Under the pieces are notes generated by a model. That model was not told the origin of the DNA. It worked only from the letters and a program-made list of their open reading frames with translations, and did no database searches. This document shows, piece by piece, positions 6,338 through 8,481 of a stretch of 8,481 nucleotides of DNA (its first letter is position 1; every line of letters starts with the position of its first letter). The position numbers and the translations under genes were made by a program. Source of the stretch: Candidatus Thorarchaeota archaeon (GTDB taxonomy: Archaea; Asgardarchaeota; Thorarchaeia; Thorarchaeales; Thorarchaeaceae); the NCBI GenBank assembly GCA_016840245.1, contig JAEOST010000574.1, positions 1-8,481 of the forward strand, written 5' to 3'.

Positions 6338-7150
6338 CTATTCTCCAGTGAACTTACCGCGACGCTTCTCAAGAAGGGCTGCGATTCCTTCAGCCAGGTC
6401 CTTTGACTTGAAGCACTCTATTGTTGCTTCAACCTCGTACTTGAGATTGTCCTCATATTCTTCTTCAAATGACATATGTGTGGCTTTCTTTGCTAGCTTG
6501 AGTGCGATAGGCGCATTACCGCCAATTTTCGCACCATACCACATGGCTTGACTGAGAAGTTCATCCTTGGATACAACCTTACTGACTAGACCGATGTCTA
6601 ACGCTTCTTGTGCAGTGACTTGTCCACCAGTCAGGATCATCTCCATTGCCTTTCCTAGACCGATAACTCGTGGGAGCCGTACACAGCCACCCCATGAAGG
6701 AATGAGTCCAAGGCTGACCTCAGGTGTACCTAACTTTGCTTCAGTTTCACAGATTCTGATGTCACAGGCTAGTGCAATCTCCAGACCACCACCAAGGCAT
6801 AGTCCATTGACAGCAGCAATTGTTGGCTTTTCCAGAGTTGCTAATCTATCCAATACAGCCTGTCCTTGAGCAACAAGATCACCCACCTTATCGATTTCGC
6901 CGAACAGTGTTTGGGCCATTTTCAAGTCAGCACCAGTACAGTAGACCTTCTCGTGCGCTGAGGCAACAACTAAAGATCGGACATCTGGGTCCTTTTCAGC
7001 CTCAGTTATTGCATCGTTCAAGTCCTGAATGAACTGGTCATTGATTGCATTAAGTGCATCAAGTCTGTTGAACTTGATGACTGCAGTGTTCTTTACTGGG
7101 GAGAGGAAGGAACCTTCCTTTGAATATAACATTGTCTCGAATTCTGGCAT
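6338..7150 (-). CDS. Enoyl-CoA hydratase/isomerase family protein (crotonase)
   Basis: This 270-residue protein has normal crotonase length. CTGADLK (71-77) and NGLCLGGGLEIALACD (115-130) provide the oxyanion-hole region. Both catalytic glutamates are present: Glu124 in GGGLE and Glu144 in GTPEVSLGLIPSWGG. These match the Glu pair of rat mitochondrial enoyl-CoA hydratase, so syn hydration of trans-2-enoyl-CoA to 3-hydroxyacyl-CoA is the best prediction. The C terminus shows the expected amphipathic helix with AEGIAALLEKRRGKF (255-269). The 3-hydroxyacyl-CoA dehydrogenase next upstream would use its product. I chose ATG 7150 rather than the in-frame GTG at 7159, because the GTG lies inside the GAGGTGG ribosome-binding site. 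A TATA box at 7195-7203 and a terminator upstream indicate its own transcription unit. Substrate chain length is unknown; other crotonase reactions are possible but less likely with both Glu residues kept. Confidence 0.92.
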   Translation of the reverse strand: MPEFETMLYSKEGSFLSPVKNTAVIKFNRLDALNAINDQFIQDLNDAITEAEKDPDVRSLVVASAHEKVYCTGADLKMAQTLFGEIDKVGDLVAQGQAVLDRLATLEKPTIAAVNGLCLGGGLEIALACDIRICETEAKLGTPEVSLGLIPSWGGCVRLPRVIGLGKAMEMILTGGQVTAQEALDIGLVSKVVSKDELLSQAMWYGAKIGGNAPIALKLAKKATHMSFEEEYEDNLKYEVEATIECFKSKDLAEGIAALLEKRRGKFTGE

Positions 7151-7155
7151 TTTTT

Positions 7156-7162
7156 CCACCTC
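7156..7162 (-). promoter_or_regulatory. Shine-Dalgarno site of the hydratase gene, partly paired in a leader hairpin
   Basis: The minus strand reads GAGGTGG five bases before ATG 7150, which decides the start. It can pair with an upstream CCACTCCTA (7170-7178 on +) around a five-base loop, with one G-U pair and one mismatch. Such pairing would mask the site if the transcript begins far enough upstream. Confidence 0.6.
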
Positions 7163-7194
7163 TAGAGACTAGGAGTGGTCTGTGATGTGCCCGA

Positions 7195-7203
7195 CTTATA
7201 AAG
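7195..7203 (-). promoter_or_regulatory. Archaeal TATA box of the hydratase gene
   Basis: The minus strand reads CTTTATAAG, a close match to the archaeal TATA consensus. Its centre lies about 49 bases before ATG 7150. Transcription would start near 7174 by the usual 25-base rule, leaving a leader of roughly 23 bases that contains the GAGGTGG site. No purine-rich BRE is obvious just upstream. Confidence 0.65.
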
Positions 7204-7246
7204 GATACACATAACGACCTCTGCCGTATCTGGTGAAAAGAATCTG

Positions 7247-7278
7247 AAAAAATGTAGTAGGCAGGGAAATCCCTGCCT
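7247..7278 (-). terminator. Terminator of the 3-hydroxyacyl-CoA dehydrogenase gene
   Basis: AGGCAGGG (7259-7266) and CCCTGCCT (7271-7278) form a perfect eight-base-pair stem with an AAAT loop. It lies 13 bases past the dehydrogenase stop. On the minus strand it is followed seven bases later by TTTTTT (7252-7247). Stem plus U-tract fits an intrinsic-type terminator and separates this gene from the hydratase. Confidence 0.65.
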
Positions 7279-7291
7279 TCATCGAGTGTAC

Positions 7292-8413
7292 TTACTGCAG
7301 CATCTTGGGAACGCTGTAGCATTCACCAAGCTCACCATGGAGTTTTTCGAGAATTGAACGAACCTTGTCCTTTCCAAATGCTTCAAGCATCTCGAAGGGG
7401 CCCATTGGCCAACTTGCACCAAGCTTCATTGCCATATCGATGTCTTCCTTGGAGGCAATTCCATCATCAACACGGATGCAGGCTTCACGTACTCCCATGA
7501 CGTTGATTTGTTCAACCAACGCGTTGGGATCAGCACCTTTTGGTGGTTCTGGCTCAGTGACAGTTGCACCATAGTCATAGAAGCCCTTCTTGGATTTCAT
7601 TCCAATATGCCCTGCATCAACTAGACTCTTGAGGACTTCTGGTGGTTTGAAGCAGTCACCAATCTCTCGATAGAGAGTGCTCATTGCATTGAATGCAATG
7701 TCAAGCCCTACAAAGTCACCGAGAGTGAAAGGTCCTGCTGCGGCTTTGCCTATGCTCACCATAGCAGTGTCAATCTCTTCCTTTGTAGCAACTCCCTTTT
7801 CATAGAGGACTAGTGCTTCATGCATCACCGGCATGAGTAGCCGATTAACAATGAAACCGGGACTATTCTTTGCCGTCACTGTGGTCTTGCCCTGTTTCTC
7901 ACCAACTGCAATAGCTATCGCAATTGTTTCCTCACTAGTCTTTTCACCAAGAACTAATTCCAGTAGTTTCATTGCTGGAACAGGTGAGAAGTAGTGCATC
8001 CCGATAAACTTGTCGGGTCGTCCAGTGGACGCTGCTAGTTCGTCGATGCTCAGTGAAGATGTATTTGTAGCAAGAATTGCATGGGGTGGAGCAGCTTTGT
8101 CAACCTTCGCGAAGGTTTCCTTCTTGACATCCATGTTCTCAAAGATGGCTTCAATAACGAGATCAGCGTCTTTCACAGCAGCTTCAACATCTGTTGTACC
8201 ACTGACCCTGCCTATGAGACCCTCAGCCTCAGTCATTGACATCTTACCTTTGTCAATTCCAGTCATGACATCATTTCGGATTCGTTCGAGACCAGCGTCT
8301 ACAAACTCCTGCTTGATATCAACCATAACAACTTGATAACCATTCCAAGCTGAAACATAGGTGATTCCTGAGCCCATGAGTCCGCAACCAATGACGGCTA
8401 TCTTCTTAACCAT
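7292..8413 (-). CDS. 3-hydroxyacyl-CoA dehydrogenase, NAD-binding, with duplicated C-terminal domain
   Basis: This 373-residue enzyme oxidises L-3-hydroxyacyl-CoA to 3-ketoacyl-CoA with NAD(P)+, or runs in reverse. The Rossmann loop is GCGLMGSG (9-16), and Asp32 ends the second strand, favouring NAD. Ser119, His140, Glu152 and Asn190 correspond, with constant offset, to Ser137, His158, Glu170 and Asn208 of the human enzyme, so the active site is complete. The first C-terminal domain runs about 184-282, with AGPFTLGDFVGLD and KKGFYDYG. A second, shorter copy follows at about 298-373, containing WPMGPFEMLEAFG; this explains the length beyond the usual 280-290 residues and recalls the C-terminal half of multifunctional FadB-type proteins. 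No hydratase domain is fused; the hydratase is a separate gene. AGGAGGA (8420-8426) lies six bases before ATG 8413 and overlaps the stop of the preceding gene, indicating an operon. The protein is cytoplasmic. Confidence 0.94.
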   Translation of the reverse strand: MVKKIAVIGCGLMGSGITYVSAWNGYQVVMVDIKQEFVDAGLERIRNDVMTGIDKGKMSMTEAEGLIGRVSGTTDVEAAVKDADLVIEAIFENMDVKKETFAKVDKAAPPHAILATNTSSLSIDELAASTGRPDKFIGMHYFSPVPAMKLLELVLGEKTSEETIAIAIAVGEKQGKTTVTAKNSPGFIVNRLLMPVMHEALVLYEKGVATKEEIDTAMVSIGKAAAGPFTLGDFVGLDIAFNAMSTLYREIGDCFKPPEVLKSLVDAGHIGMKSKKGFYDYGATVTEPEPPKGADPNALVEQINVMGVREACIRVDDGIASKEDIDMAMKLGASWPMGPFEMLEAFGKDKVRSILEKLHGELGECYSVPKMLQ

Positions 8414-8424
8414 TGAGAATCCTC

Positions 8425-8481
8425 CTACATAGCACCCATCATAGCTTGCAGTATCAGGTTAGCTAGTGGATCACTTTCATG
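8425..8481 (-). CDS. C-terminal fragment of an unidentified gene upstream of the dehydrogenase
   Basis: Only one minus-strand frame is open from the window edge, ending in TAG at 8425-8427. It gives 18 residues finishing PLANLILQAMMGAM. The stop overlaps the ribosome-binding site of the dehydrogenase gene, a common operon arrangement. Eighteen open codons could arise by chance, so this is a modest call. The fragment is too short to name; an acyl-CoA metabolism gene would fit the context but is not shown. Confidence 0.5.
   Translation of the reverse strand, partial: HESDPLANLILQAMMGAM

Noticed and set aside
6267..6551. Rightward frame whose start reads like an AT-hook (RGRPR) protein
   Set aside because: It overlaps the GNAT end, the hairpin at 6297-6326 and the antisense of the hydratase; the basic stretch comes from the hairpin sequence. 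No ribosome-binding site or fold supports it.
7151..7159. GTG start for the hydratase adding three residues
   Set aside because: The GTG is part of the GAGGTGG ribosome-binding site for ATG 7150.
7365..8336. Rightward open frames of 69 and 108 codons inside the dehydrogenase gene
   Set aside because: They are antisense to a gene with complete catalytic residues, with serine/alanine-rich low-complexity translations typical of shadow frames.
1..8481. CRISPR array, tRNA, rRNA or insertion sequence
   Set aside because: No spaced direct repeats, no tRNA-like cloverleaf or conserved T-arm sequence, no rRNA segments and no transposase or flanking terminal repeats were seen. The inverted repeats found are short and sit at gene ends or promoters.

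Overview
This looks like archaeal chromosomal DNA of moderate GC content. The signs are a canonical archaeal TATA box (CTTTATAAG) about 45 bases upstream of one start codon, a thiolase paired with a zinc-ribbon/OB-fold DUF35 protein, and a cyclin-fold domain resembling archaeal transcription factor B (TFB/TFIIB). The combination would suit an Asgard-type archaeon such as Thorarchaeota, but that placement is inference and was not tested.

Layout from left to right. Bases 2-1102 (+) hold the 3' part of a LAGLIDADG-type endonuclease-like gene. It converges on a DUF35-thiolase pair (1142-2727, -), and a hairpin lies between them. A 180-base divergent intergenic region (2728-2907) contains a long inverted repeat and separates the thiolase from a rightward block. 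That block has a small unknown protein (2908-3231), a large membrane protein whose cytoplasmic tail resembles a TFIIB cyclin repeat (3317-5311), and a two-domain GNAT-type acetyltransferase (5368-6279). A second convergent junction with a strong hairpin leads to a leftward enoyl-CoA hydratase (6338-7150), which has its own TATA box. Beyond it lie a hairpin with a U-tract terminator and a leftward 3-hydroxyacyl-CoA dehydrogenase (7292-8413). The last bases (8425-8481, -) appear to be the end of another gene in the dehydrogenase operon.

The hydratase, dehydrogenase and thiolase catalyse three consecutive steps of acyl-CoA beta-oxidation, or of its reverse. All expected catalytic residues are visible in the hydratase and dehydrogenase, and the thiolase has its Cys and two His. 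They lie in at least three separate transcription units rather than one operon. No acyl-CoA dehydrogenase, acyl-CoA ligase or HMG-CoA synthase is seen in the window.

The most unusual item is the membrane protein at 3317-5311. It has a signal peptide, a large sequon-rich outer domain, five predicted membrane helices obeying the positive-inside rule, and a C-terminal TFIIB-like cyclin repeat predicted to face the cytoplasm. This layout suggests a membrane-tethered transcription-factor-like sensor. The function is inferred from sequence pattern only.
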